Part shown: positions 36,076 to 44,852 of the stretch, piece after piece
Position numbering within the stretch: position 1 is the first letter of the stretch
Layout: every line of letters starts with the position of its first letter
Origin: Bradyrhizobium manausense
Lineage (GTDB): Bacteria; Pseudomonadota; Alphaproteobacteria; Rhizobiales; Xanthobacteraceae
Direction: 5' to 3'
NCBI RefSeq assembly: GCF_018131105.1
Contig: NZ_JAFCJI010000001.1
Location: 4,066,001 to 4,130,000, forward strand
DNA: 64,000 nucleotides
Made by a program: the position numbers and the translations under genes
Notes under the pieces: model-generated
What the model saw: only the letters and a program-made list of their open reading frames with translations
Database searches by the model: none
What the model was told of the DNA's origin: nothing

Positions 36076-37770
36076 CTAGCGACTGATACTGCTGCCCGCT
36101 GCGGTCGCGACGACAGGCAGCACCTCGCTTGCCGCGCGGTCCGGCGTCTCTTCCTTCCAGCGTACCGAGCCGAACGGCCGCTCCAGCATGCGGCGGATCC
36201 GCACCGGCTCGATGCCGATATGGAGCTCGTTCGCGCGCTGGTACAGCGCGCGTTCGGATTGGGTCGCACGGTTGCGCTGACGCAGATAGTCGAGCCAGGT
36301 CGGACAGTGATAGCGTTCGGTCCACAATTCCGGTTCGGCAATGTCGCGCGCGATCGACCAGCCATAGGCACCGTTACGCTGTCGCGACAACTGCACGTCC
36401 TGCATGATGTTATGGAAGGCGCGGGCGTTTTCCTGCGCGACGCGGTATTCGATCTCGACCACGAGCGGGCCGCTGCGCGCGGTGAGCGAGAGCTTGACCT
36501 CGGGGTCGGCCAGCACATCCGCGTCTTCATTGCGGGCGCCGACGCGCGGCATCGTCAGCCAGATGCCGAGCACCGGCGAGACCAGCATCAGGCCTGCCGC
36601 GGTCAGTAGCGCGACCTCGACGCCGGCAGAGTCGGTGAGGTGACCCCAGCCCCACGCGCCGACCGCGATACCGCCGGAGATCGAGGCCTGGAATGCCGCG
36701 AGCGAGCGTCCCGCGACCCAACGCGGCGCCGAGAGCTGCACGCCGATGTTGAACAGCGCCACCGCGGCCATCCAGACCGCGCCGGCCAGCACCAGCGCGG
36801 CCGCGGTGAGCACCGGCTCGGTGCTCAGGCCAATCGCCGCCATCGCAAAAGCCATCGAGATGGTGCAGGCGCGGATCGCCGCTTCGCCGCTCATGCGCTT
36901 GCGCAGCTCGTGGATGTTGAGCGCGCCGATCACGGCGCCCATGCCGAAGGCACCCAGCATGATGCCGTAGGTCTGCGCGCCGCCATGCAGGAGGTCGCGC
37001 GCGACCAGCGGCATCAGCGCCATGATCGCGCCGCCGATCAGGCCCATCACCAGAGTGCGCAGCAGCACGATCTTGATCGGCGGCGAATTGGTGATGTAGC
37101 GGAAGCCCGACACCATGGCACGGTTGAGCTTCTCCCGCGGCAAGCGGGACGGTTCGGTGGTCCGCCGCCAGAGCAGCAGCACCACCAGCAGCGGCAGATA
37201 GAGGATCGCGTTGCAGGCGAACGCCGCCACCGCGCCGAGCGCGGCGACGATCACACCGCCCACTGCGGGACCAAAGCTGCGTGCGATGTTGTAGCTGATG
37301 CCGTTGAGGGCTACCGCGGATGGCAGGGCTTCGGGTGGCACCTGCTCGCTGACAGAGGACTGCCAGGCGGGGCCGAACAGCGCATTGCCGCTACCGACCA
37401 CGAAGCAGAAGGCCAGCAGCGATTCCGGGGCGATGAGCTTGAGCCCGGCGAGGATGGTGAGCGCGGACGCGCCGATCAGCGCGATCATGAGTGCGACCAG
37501 CGTCACGATGCGACGGTCATACATGTCGGCGATGGCGCCGGCCGGCATCGAGATCAGCATGATCGGCAGCATCAGGGCGGTCTGCACCAGAGCCACCTTG
37601 TCGGCCGAGGCCGCCATCTGCGTCATCGCCCAGGCCGCGCCGACGCCCTGGATCAGGAGGCCGAGATTGGAGAGCAGGCTGGCGAGCCAGATGCGCCGGA
37701 ATATGGTGTACTGCAATGGCGCCGTGATGCCGTCGGCGGAACGTTGCTGGCGGTCGGTCTGCTCGGTCAT
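36076..37770 (-). CDS. MFS transporter (EntS/MFS_3 type) fused to C-terminal ABM-like domain
   Basis: The product is 564 residues from ATG 37770, with GAGGA four bases upstream. The first 420 residues are a 12-span MFS exporter. FRRIWLASLLSNLGLLIQGV opens the first helix, and ADMYDRRIVTLVALM is the loop-2 motif (D-x-x-x-R). Helix 5 is FCFVVGSGNALFGPAWQSSV. The last 130 residues (VVEIEYRVAQENARAFHNIM onward) look like an antibiotic-biosynthesis-monooxygenase type alpha/beta domain, as in many alphaproteobacterial MFS-ABM fusions. Substrate and role of the extra domain are unknown. The gene stands alone and is convergent with a cysteine-rich protein gene. Confidence 0.87.
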   Translation of the reverse strand: MTEQTDRQQRSADGITAPLQYTIFRRIWLASLLSNLGLLIQGVGAAWAMTQMAASADKVALVQTALMLPIMLISMPAGAIADMYDRRIVTLVALMIALIGASALTILAGLKLIAPESLLAFCFVVGSGNALFGPAWQSSVSEQVPPEALPSAVALNGISYNIARSFGPAVGGVIVAALGAVAAFACNAILYLPLLVVLLLWRRTTEPSRLPREKLNRAMVSGFRYITNSPPIKIVLLRTLVMGLIGGAIMALMPLVARDLLHGGAQTYGIMLGAFGMGAVIGALNIHELRKRMSGEAAIRACTISMAFAMAAIGLSTEPVLTAAALVLAGAVWMAAVALFNIGVQLSAPRWVAGRSLAAFQASISGGIAVGAWGWGHLTDSAGVEVALLTAAGLMLVSPVLGIWLTMPRVGARNEDADVLADPEVKLSLTARSGPLVVEIEYRVAQENARAFHNIMQDVQLSRQRNGAYGWSIARDIAEPELWTERYHCPTWLDYLRQRNRATQSERALYQRANELHIGIEPVRIRRMLERPFGSVRWKEETPDRAASEVLPVVATAAGSSISR

Positions 37771-37906
37771 ATCCTCTTCCAAGTCGTCTGGCAGAAATGG
37801 CTTCAATGATTCCGGCGTCTTCAGTGATGCCTGCGAAAGTCCTTCGCTGTCCAGAGGTTAGGCCGCTATAAGCGGTGCAAAGACATGGTTTGCCGGGGAG
37901 GAACAG

Positions 37907-39277
37907 ATGAAGTTGTCACGACGGACGATCCTGCAAGGTGCGGGTGGCCTGGCTTTCGCGGTTGCGAACTTCCGGATGGATGCGCTGGCGCAAACGCCCG
38001 CGGCGGCCCAAAGCACCGAGGTGCCGCCGATCCTGTTCGTCCACGGCAATGGCGATTACGACGCGCTCTGGATCACGACGTTGTGGCGGATGGAATCCAA
38101 CGGCATCGCCCGCGACCGCATGATGGCGATCAATTTCACCAGTCCCACGGCGCGCGCCGACGACGGGGTCGAGCAGGCCAACCGCTCCTCGACCGAGGAT
38201 CAGCGCCGCGAGCTTGCCGCGGCCATCGCGGAGCTGAAGCGCCGCACCGGTGCGGCACGTGTGGCGCTGGTCGGTAACTCGCGCGGCGGCAATTCCATCC
38301 GCAACGTCATCAAGAATGGCGGCGCCGGCGACGTCAGCCACGCCGTTCTGTGCGGTACGCCCAACCATGGTGTGTTTGCGCTCGATGATCTGCTCGGCAG
38401 CGAGTTCAACGGACGCGGCGCCTTCCTGCGTGGCTTGAACGAGGGCGACAGCGAGGTGACAGCAGGCGTCGCGTTCCTCACGTTGCGCAGCGACGGCATG
38501 GACAAATATGCGCAACCCGACGGCCGCTTCATGGGCAAGCCCGGCGTGCCGACCAACGTCACCTTCGAGGGACCGGAGCTGAAGGGCGCGACCAATCTCG
38601 TGCTCGGCACGATCGACCATCGCGAAACGGCCTATCACCCGCGAGCGTTCCGCGAGATCTACAAATTCATCGCCGGCCGCGAGCCCGCGCGTATTGCGGT
38701 CACGCCGGAACGGACCGTCCGCCTCAGCGGATTGGTCACGGGCGCTGCCGACGGCGCGCCGACCAACCGCCCTGTGGCCGGGGCGGGGGTCGAGATCCAT
38801 CATGTCGATCGCGAGAGCGGGGAGCGCCGAGGCGATGTGGTGCACCGCTCGACGACGGGCGCTGACGGCCGCTGGGGACCGGCCACGGTCGATCCGTCCA
38901 TGCCGCTCGAAATCATCCTGACCTCGCCCGACGCTCCGATCACACATTTCTACCGCTCGCCCTTCCCGCGCTCCTCCGACGTCGTGCATTTGCGCGCCGC
39001 GCGCCCATTCGCTCCCGCGGAGAAGGATGCCGGCGCTGTCGTGATCATGTCGCGTCCGCGCGGTTATTTCGGGCTGCCGCGCGACATCGTCCTGTTCGAC
39101 GGCCAGCAGCCCGCCGACGTCCATCCGGGCGTGCCCACGGATGCGACGGCAACCTTGCGGCTTCCGCCCAGCGAGGTCGGGCGTAACATCGTGGCCCAAT
39201 TCAACGAAGAACGAATTGTGGCACGCGCCTGGCCCGCGTCCGAGAACAGGATTGCGGTTGCCGAACTGACTTACTAG
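37907..39277 (+). CDS. Tat-exported alpha/beta hydrolase (esterase-like)
   Basis: The product is 456 residues with a Tat signal (LSRRTILQGAGGLAFAVANF; SRRxxL motif). The hydrolase domain has PPILFVHGNGDYDALW (oxyanion region), then RVALVGNSRGGNS, where the G-N-S-R-G elbow holds the nucleophile serine. The LGTIDHRETAYHPRAFREIY segment holds the likely Asp/His. The C-terminal 170 residues (from about 280) are beta-rich, with GVEIHHVDRESGERRGDVVH, an appended domain seen in secreted esterases and PHB-type hydrolases. The substrate is unknown. It starts the run hydrolase-P450-cyclase with 50-bp gaps, which suggests cotranscription. Confidence 0.8.
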   Translation: MKLSRRTILQGAGGLAFAVANFRMDALAQTPAAAQSTEVPPILFVHGNGDYDALWITTLWRMESNGIARDRMMAINFTSPTARADDGVEQANRSSTEDQRRELAAAIAELKRRTGAARVALVGNSRGGNSIRNVIKNGGAGDVSHAVLCGTPNHGVFALDDLLGSEFNGRGAFLRGLNEGDSEVTAGVAFLTLRSDGMDKYAQPDGRFMGKPGVPTNVTFEGPELKGATNLVLGTIDHRETAYHPRAFREIYKFIAGREPARIAVTPERTVRLSGLVTGAADGAPTNRPVAGAGVEIHHVDRESGERRGDVVHRSTTGADGRWGPATVDPSMPLEIILTSPDAPITHFYRSPFPRSSDVVHLRAARPFAPAEKDAGAVVIMSRPRGYFGLPRDIVLFDGQQPADVHPGVPTDATATLRLPPSEVGRNIVAQFNEERIVARAWPASENRIAVAELTY

Positions 39278-39327
39278 CTATTTGCTTGCGCAAGTCCCTA
39301 CTGCGATGAGATCTGCGGGAGAGAGCC

Positions 39328-40695
39328 ATGAACATCGCCAGCGTGCGTCGGCCCATCATCCCCCCGACCCCGCCGCGTGCGCCGGACAATTTGTCGTTCT
39401 TCGGCCGGATCGCGGCGATCAGGCAGAACATGATCGCGACCTGGGGTCAGCGCGCCTATGAAGAAGAGATCCTCAAGGGACGCTTCTTCCTGCACAAGAG
39501 CTTCATCCTGAACCAGCCGGATGCGATCAGGCACGTGCTGCTCAGCAACTACGAGAATTACACGCGGACGCCGGCGGGCATCCGCATGCTGCGCCCAGTG
39601 CTCGGCAAAGGCCTCCTGCTCGCCGAAGGCCATGACTGGACATTTCAACGCCGTACGCTCGCGCCGGCCTTTACGCCGCGCGCGACCGCCAATCTCGTGC
39701 CGCACATGACGGCGGTGCTCGACGAGACCATCGCGAAGCTGGATGCGCGCGCCAACGAGCCGATCGATCTGCGCGAGATCATGCAGCGCATGACGCTGGA
39801 GATCGCCGGGCGCACCATGTTCTCGTTCGGCATGGACCGGCACGGTGCAACCCTGCGCAACTTCGTCATGGAGTATGGCGAGCGGCTTGCGCGGCCCCAC
39901 TTCCTCGACATGGTGCTGCCGGTGTCGTGGTCGACGCCCCTCGATCGGGCCCGCGCCCGCTTCCGCACGCGCTGGGTCGAATTCGTCGCGATGCTGATCG
40001 CCGAACGCCGTGCGGCTGGCAAGAAGGACGGTGCGCCGCCGCGCGATCTGTTCGATCTCATGGACGAGGCGCGCGACCCCGAGACTGGCAAGGGCTTCTC
40101 GGACGAGCAACTCGTCGACGAGGTCGCAACCATGATCCTGGCGGGTCACGAGACCACTGCGACTGCGCTGTTCTGGGCGCTGTATCTGCTTGCGCTCGAC
40201 CCCGACACGCAGGAGGAGGTGGCGTCCGAGACTCGCGGCGAGCATCTCGACAGCATGGCCGATATCGACCGGCAGAAATTCACCCGTGCGGTGATCGACG
40301 AGACCATGCGGCTTTATCCGCCGGCCTTCCTGATTGCCCGGGCCGCGCGCGACAAGGACAATGCAGGCGGCGCCGAGATCAGCAAGGGCGATGTCATCAT
40401 GATCGCGCCCTGGCTGCTGCACCGGCACGAGAAGCTGTGGGACCAGCCGAACGCATTCATTCCAAAACGCTTCATGTCGAAGGAGCCGCCCGATCGCTTC
40501 GCCTATCTGCCGTTCGGCGCAGGCCCGCGCGTGTGCATCGGCGCGCCATTCGCGCAGGCCGAATCCGTTCTGGCGCTGGCGCGGCTGATCGGCGCGTTCC
40601 GCGTCGAGCTGGCGGAGACAACACCTGTCATCCCGTATGGCGTCGTCACGACCCAGCCGGACCACTCACCCATGTTCCGTATCACGCGCCGGTGA
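39328..40695 (+). CDS. cytochrome P450
   Basis: The product is 455 residues. The I-helix oxygen-binding motif is MILAGHETTATALFW. The K-helix ExxR is IDETMRLYPP. The PERF-like meander is NAFIPKRFM, and the haem-thiolate loop is FAYLPFGAGPRVCIGAPFAQ, with the axial cysteine. There is no membrane anchor, so it is a soluble class that needs a ferredoxin or flavin reductase partner, none of which is in the window. It oxidises an unknown substrate; relatives in alphaproteobacteria act on fatty acids, terpenoids or xenobiotics. It lies 50 bp after the hydrolase gene and 50 bp before the cyclase gene. Confidence 0.94.
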   Translation: MNIASVRRPIIPPTPPRAPDNLSFFGRIAAIRQNMIATWGQRAYEEEILKGRFFLHKSFILNQPDAIRHVLLSNYENYTRTPAGIRMLRPVLGKGLLLAEGHDWTFQRRTLAPAFTPRATANLVPHMTAVLDETIAKLDARANEPIDLREIMQRMTLEIAGRTMFSFGMDRHGATLRNFVMEYGERLARPHFLDMVLPVSWSTPLDRARARFRTRWVEFVAMLIAERRAAGKKDGAPPRDLFDLMDEARDPETGKGFSDEQLVDEVATMILAGHETTATALFWALYLLALDPDTQEEVASETRGEHLDSMADIDRQKFTRAVIDETMRLYPPAFLIARAARDKDNAGGAEISKGDVIMIAPWLLHRHEKLWDQPNAFIPKRFMSKEPPDRFAYLPFGAGPRVCIGAPFAQAESVLALARLIGAFRVELAETTPVIPYGVVTTQPDHSPMFRITRR

Positions 40696-40745
40696 CGGAC
40701 GGTCGTCTGGCCTTCGGCGTGATCCACCCCACATAGAGTTGCGCC

Positions 40746-42155
40746 ATGAGCGATATCCAGGCCCAGTTTTCCGTTCTGAAGCAGACCGCCGATGCGAAAG
40801 TGGTCGATGCGATCGCGCGTCTCATCAGGGATGGTGAGGATCACGAGCTCAACCGCGTCAATGTCCTCGACTTCGCGACGCGGAATGGGGTCGATGAAGA
40901 GCGCGCCATCTCGGCCTTCCTGCATTCGGCGCGGCTCGGGCTGTTCGATCTCGGCTGGAACGTGCTGTGCCCGGGCTGCGGCGGCGTGCTCGGCGCTCAT
41001 ACGACGCTGAAGGCGCTCAAGCCGGACGATTATCACTGCGCGCTCTGTGCCTGCGGCTACAAGGCCTCGGTCGACGATCAGGTCGAAGTCTCCTTCACCG
41101 TCAATCCGCGCGTCCGGCGCATCGCCGCCCACGATCCCGATACGCTTCCGGTGTGGGAGTATTTCAAGCAAGTGTTCTGGAGCTCCGGCGTCGACTTCAA
41201 CAAGGAGTCGTTCGCAACGCTCGCCAACGAGGTGACGCTGGACACGATGGAGCTGCCGGCCGGCGAGAAGGCGACCATGTCGCTGCAGTTGCCGAACGAT
41301 TTCATCATCATCTTCGAGCCGGTGACCCACGCTGCCCAGTTCATCGACGTCCAGGGCGAGCCGACCAAGGATCGGCAGCAGCTCGCGATCATGTACAACA
41401 AGGTCCATGCGCCGACGGGGACCACGACGCTGCGGCCGGGTCCGCTGCGGCTGTCGCTGGAGAACCAGGCCGGCGTGCGCGTGCTGCCGTCGGTGTTCAT
41501 CGCGGCCGAGGCACTCCATCATCTGATCGGCCAGCGCAAGCCGTTCCTCACCGCCAAGCGGATGCTGTCGAACCAGACCTTTCGCGACGTCTTCAAGGCG
41601 GACAATCTCAGCCTCGACCAGCGGCTCCAGATCACCTCGCTGACCTTCCTGTTCACGGACCTCAAGGGCTCGACAGCGCTCTATGAGCGCGTCGGCGATC
41701 TCGCCGCCTTCGATCTCGTGCGCGCGCATTTCCACGCGCTGCTGGAGATCATCTCGTCCGAGAAAGGCGCCGTGGTGAAGACCATCGGCGATGCCGTGAT
41801 GGCGACCTTCGTCCGTCCCGAGCATGCGATCGTCGCGGGTCTGCGGATGCGCGCGGCCATGGACGCGCTCAACAAGCAGCGCGGCACCACGGATCTGATC
41901 GTCAAGATCGGCATCCACGAAGGTCCGTGCCTTGCCGTGATGCTCAACGAGCGGCAGGATTATTTCGGCCAGACCGTCAACATCGCCGCGCGCGTGCAAA
42001 GCCTGTCGACCGCGCAGGAGATCCACATCACCGGGCCGGTGCTGGATGCGCCGGCGGTTGCCGAGATCCTTCAGCGGCGTGAGATCACGCCGATCCAGAA
42101 GCAGGCGGCCTTGCGCGGCATCGCCGACAAGATGGTGGTGTACGAGATACCGTGA
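40746..42155 (+). CDS. class III adenylate cyclase with DUF5939-type zinc-ribbon sensor region
   Basis: The product is 469 residues. An N-terminal helical domain (about 1-70) leads to a four-cysteine zinc-ribbon-like element (residues 75-102: CPGC, then CALC). A beta-rich central domain follows (about 105-270). The C-terminal cyclase domain (about 295-469) has LTFLFTDLKGSTALYERVGD with its metal Asp, and VVKTIGDAVMATFVRPEHAI with the second Asp. The architecture matches adenylate cyclases annotated with a DUF5939 domain. It may sense a ligand through the central domain and make cAMP. It is the second class III cyclase in the window. The start has a plausible short 5' gap after P450, so it may be part of that operon. 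Confidence 0.88.
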   Translation: MSDIQAQFSVLKQTADAKVVDAIARLIRDGEDHELNRVNVLDFATRNGVDEERAISAFLHSARLGLFDLGWNVLCPGCGGVLGAHTTLKALKPDDYHCALCACGYKASVDDQVEVSFTVNPRVRRIAAHDPDTLPVWEYFKQVFWSSGVDFNKESFATLANEVTLDTMELPAGEKATMSLQLPNDFIIIFEPVTHAAQFIDVQGEPTKDRQQLAIMYNKVHAPTGTTTLRPGPLRLSLENQAGVRVLPSVFIAAEALHHLIGQRKPFLTAKRMLSNQTFRDVFKADNLSLDQRLQITSLTFLFTDLKGSTALYERVGDLAAFDLVRAHFHALLEIISSEKGAVVKTIGDAVMATFVRPEHAIVAGLRMRAAMDALNKQRGTTDLIVKIGIHEGPCLAVMLNERQDYFGQTVNIAARVQSLSTAQEIHITGPVLDAPAVAEILQRREITPIQKQAALRGIADKMVVYEIP

Positions 42156-42244
42156 GTGATCGCGACGGCCGCCATATTCTTCGTCGTCAAGCCCGGCCGT
42201 GACGGCGAGGCAGATTGCCGAAACGTAATGCAGCGCGCGGAACT

Positions 42245-42259
42245 GACGCACGTTGCGTC
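42245..42259. promoter_or_regulatory. GACGCA-N3-TGCGTC inverted repeat upstream of the TerB-like gene
   Basis: GACGCA (42245-42250) and TGCGTC (42254-42259) are perfect inverted repeats with a 3-base spacer, in the 178-base gap before the TerB-like gene. It is a possible operator; no regulator is assigned. Confidence 0.35.
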
Positions 42260-42333
42260 GGTTGAGATTCCCACTCATATAATGCTGGTAGCGGCCGCGC
42301 TTCTTGCGGCTTCATCGATTTCGGTAGGATCTT

Positions 42334-42822
42334 ATGCTCGACGGCCTGCGCCAATTCATCGCCGACATGGTTGCCCCCCAAGCCCAGGACCGCGCCTTTG
42401 GCGACAGCGATTACCGGCTGGCGGCAACCGCGCTGCTGGTCCACGTGGTTTCGCTGGACGGGCAGCCGACGGCAGCCGAGCGGAGCAAGTTGCACAGCCT
42501 GATCGAAAGTCATTTCAAGCTCGATCCCGGTACCGCGGATCGGCTGATCGCGGACGCGACCCAGGTCGAGGGCGAGGCGGTCGACCTCTACCATTTCACC
42601 AGCGTCATCATGCGCTCGCTCGACGAAGAGAGCCGCAAGCGCATCGTCCAGATGATGTGGGAGCTGGTCTATGCCGATGGCCAGGTGACCGAGTTCGAGG
42701 ATAATGTCGTCTGGCGCGCCTCCGACCTGCTCGGGATTTCCCAGCGCGACCGGATTGATCTCAAGCACGCCGTCGCGGATCGCGCCGGCGGCCAGGTCAA
42801 GGATAGCGCTGTCGGCGGTTGA
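42334..42822 (+). CDS. TerB-family (DjlA/TerB-like) helical protein
   Basis: The product is 162 residues. It starts MLDGLRQFIADMVAPQAQDR and has the TerB helical signature: LAATALLVHVVSLDGQPTAA, then DLYHFTSVIMRSLDEESRKR and MMWELVYADGQVTEFEDNVV, the last of which resembles the acidic metal-binding turn of TerB. TerB-like domains occur in tellurite-resistance operons and in general stress proteins; no ter gene is nearby, so resistance should not be assumed. A GACGCA-N3-TGCGTC inverted repeat lies at 42245-42259, about 75 bases before the ATG, which could be an operator or part of the promoter. Confidence 0.85.
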   Translation: MLDGLRQFIADMVAPQAQDRAFGDSDYRLAATALLVHVVSLDGQPTAAERSKLHSLIESHFKLDPGTADRLIADATQVEGEAVDLYHFTSVIMRSLDEESRKRIVQMMWELVYADGQVTEFEDNVVWRASDLLGISQRDRIDLKHAVADRAGGQVKDSAVGG

Positions 42823-43051
42823 GCGATCGCCGGCGCGGCATGATTGCCGGTTGTATCGATCACATGACAAAACTTTAATGTAGCTGCCAAATTTCCCGGT
42901 TCCGAATTCCTCTGTAAATACGCGGTTTTTCCGCTTACCCCTGTCACCCGCTCAGGCTGCCATGCTGCCGGCGCCGCTTGCTTGTCGCGAGCGGCCTATG
43001 CTCCAGTTCCATCATTACGGGGCAAAAAACTTCATACAAGAGATAGCGATC

Positions 43052-43831
43052 GTGACTGAGCGGGTAACGTTGATCACCGGTGCCTCGGCGGGTATTGGCA
43101 CGGAGCTGGCGCGTGTATTTGCCGCGAACGGGCACCGGCTCGCGCTGACGGCGCGACGTGCCGACCGGCTCGAGGCGCTCGCCGACGAGCTCACCTCCAG
43201 ATGCGGCAAGAAGCCGATCGTGATCGCCTGCGATCTCCAGCAAGCCGATGCCGGCGAGCGGATTGCCGCCGCGCTCGCTGCCGAAGAGGTCGAGCTCGAC
43301 AATCTCGTCAACAATGCCGGCTTCGGCGTGTTCGGTGACGCGATCGAGCGCGACCGCGACGAACAGGTCGGCATCGTCGATGTCAACGTCCGGGCACTGA
43401 CCGACCTGTCGCTGCGCTTTGCCGATCAGCTCATCAGGAACAAGGGCGGCCTGCTCAATGTCGGCTCCGTCGCGGGCTTTCTGCCGGGTCCCGGTATGGC
43501 CGTCTATTACGCATCGAAGGCCTATGTGATCTCGCTCACCGAGGCGTTGCGGGCGGAGCTCGCGCCGCGCGGTGTTCGTGTCACCGTGCTCTGCCCGGGA
43601 CCGGTGCAAACCGAATTCCAGGGGCGCGCCGGCGTTGGCTCCGGGCATGATACCGCGATGCTCAACGTCCCGGCCGCCGACGTCGCGCGGCAGGCTTATC
43701 GCGGCTTGATGGCGAACAAGCGGGCGGTGCTGCCGGGTCTCGGCATCAAGATTGTGCCGTTCGCACTCCGTTTCTTCCCGCGCGGCTTCATCCTGTCCGC
43801 CACCAGCCGGTTCCAGCGGCAGCGACACTGA
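43052..43831 (+). CDS. short-chain dehydrogenase/reductase
   Basis: The product is 259 residues from GTG 43052. The frame opens upstream at 42962, but the 30 extra residues (MLPAPLACRERP...) are not SDR-like, and the GTG places the Rossmann motif at the start: VTLITGASAGIGTELARVFA (TGxxxGIG). The NNAG-like segment is NLVNNAGFGVFGD, and the catalytic motif is MAVYYASKAYVI (YxxxK), with S in the NVGSVAGF loop. GPVQTEFQ is the usual end of the substrate loop. The NAD(P)H-dependent oxidoreductase acts on an unknown carbonyl or hydroxyl substrate. The C-terminus has a hydrophobic segment typical of the subfamily near SDR-type fatty acid-related enzymes. Confidence 0.88.
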   Translation: MTERVTLITGASAGIGTELARVFAANGHRLALTARRADRLEALADELTSRCGKKPIVIACDLQQADAGERIAAALAAEEVELDNLVNNAGFGVFGDAIERDRDEQVGIVDVNVRALTDLSLRFADQLIRNKGGLLNVGSVAGFLPGPGMAVYYASKAYVISLTEALRAELAPRGVRVTVLCPGPVQTEFQGRAGVGSGHDTAMLNVPAADVARQAYRGLMANKRAVLPGLGIKIVPFALRFFPRGFILSATSRFQRQRH

Positions 43832-43960
43832 GGAAAGCTGGCGGCATCCGTAGTGGCCCGGAGTGTGCTTCAGCATTGGCGCGTGTGTGCGCAAACTCAC
43901 ACGATGTTAACCACCGTTTAGCTATGCTGTCGGCTTGAACCGATAGCACTCGCAGAGACC

Positions 43961-44755
43961 ATGTCGTTTCGGACGAACAGGTTTGGTGGCGCAAAATTGG
44001 TGCCCTTCCCCGGAAGGACGCCGAGCGCGACCGCCCCTGAACCTCAGCTGCCGGTTCTGATCGTCCTGCACCAGGAATCCTCCACACCAGGCCGCGTCGG
44101 CAATGCGCTGCGCGCTCTCGGCCATCGACTCGACATTCGCAGGCCACGCTTCGGCGATCCCTTGCCGGATACACTCGACCGGCACGCCGGTGCCGTCATC
44201 TTCGGTGGCCCGATGAGCGCCAATGATCCCGACGATTACATCCGCCGCGAGATCGACTGGATCGAAATTCCGCTCCGCGAACAGCGGCCGTTGCTCGGCA
44301 TCTGCCTCGGCGCGCAGATGCTGGCGATGCAGCTCGGCGCGCGCGTCGCGCCGCATCCGGAGGCGCTGACCCAGATCGGCTATTACCCGGTCCGCCCGAC
44401 GGCGGCGGGTCATGCGCTCTGCCCGTCCTGGCCGGCGCAGGTCTATCACTGGCATCGCGAAGGGTTTGAGTTGCCGCGCGGCGCGGAATTGCTGGCGGAA
44501 GGCGATGATTTCCCGATCCAGGCCTTCCGTGCCGGCAATGCCTTCGGCGTACAGTTTCATCCTGATGTGACCTACGCCATGATGCATTGCTGGACCACGC
44601 GCGGCTATGACGGCCTCAGCGCGCCCGGCGCGCGCGAGCGGCATCATCATTTTGCGGACCGCGCCGTTTACGACACCGCGGAACGCGCCTGGCTCGATCA
44701 TTTCATCGGCGGCTGGCTGGCGCGCCGGCCAGTGCTGGCACAAGCCGCCGAGTGA
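43961..44755 (+). CDS. class I glutamine amidotransferase (GMP synthase-like) protein
   Basis: The product is 264 residues. The nucleophile is C115, in LLGICLGAQMLAMQL, and the histidine is H200, in AFGVQFHPDVTYAM. The usual third residue is Glu (HPE), but Asp is present here (HPD), a conservative change. The oxyanion Gly is in VIFGGPMSAND. It belongs to the stand-alone GATase1 proteins of the GMP-synthase type found in alphaproteobacteria, whose acceptor is unknown. The first 30 residues are a basic, low-complexity lead. It is followed closely by the enoyl-CoA hydratase gene (97 bp) on the same strand. Confidence 0.86.
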   Translation: MSFRTNRFGGAKLVPFPGRTPSATAPEPQLPVLIVLHQESSTPGRVGNALRALGHRLDIRRPRFGDPLPDTLDRHAGAVIFGGPMSANDPDDYIRREIDWIEIPLREQRPLLGICLGAQMLAMQLGARVAPHPEALTQIGYYPVRPTAAGHALCPSWPAQVYHWHREGFELPRGAELLAEGDDFPIQAFRAGNAFGVQFHPDVTYAMMHCWTTRGYDGLSAPGARERHHHFADRAVYDTAERAWLDHFIGGWLARRPVLAQAAE

Positions 44756-44852
44756 TCGCGCCTTCGCGCAAGTCGTTGCTCCATTCCCGGATATGCTAGG
44801 CTCGCTGCCAACGAGCGCGCGCGAACGCGTGCCGGCAAACAGGGAGAGCGCG

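Noticed and set aside
36640..37809. 389-codon plus-strand frame opposite the MFS-ABM gene
   Set aside because: Arg/His/Asp/Gln-rich shadow of a well supported transporter gene.
37916..40665. Long minus-strand frames opposite the hydrolase and P450 genes
   Set aside because: Shadow frames without a recognisable domain, opposite genes with intact nucleophile elbow and haem loop.
40503..42278. 591-codon minus-strand frame over the P450 end and the second cyclase
   Set aside because: It is antisense to two genes with intact catalytic motifs. It looks like a third-position GC artefact.
42962..43051. N-terminal extension of the SDR at 43052
   Set aside because: The 30 extra residues contain no SDR feature, and the nucleotide-binding motif would be pushed inward. 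The GTG start is preferred.
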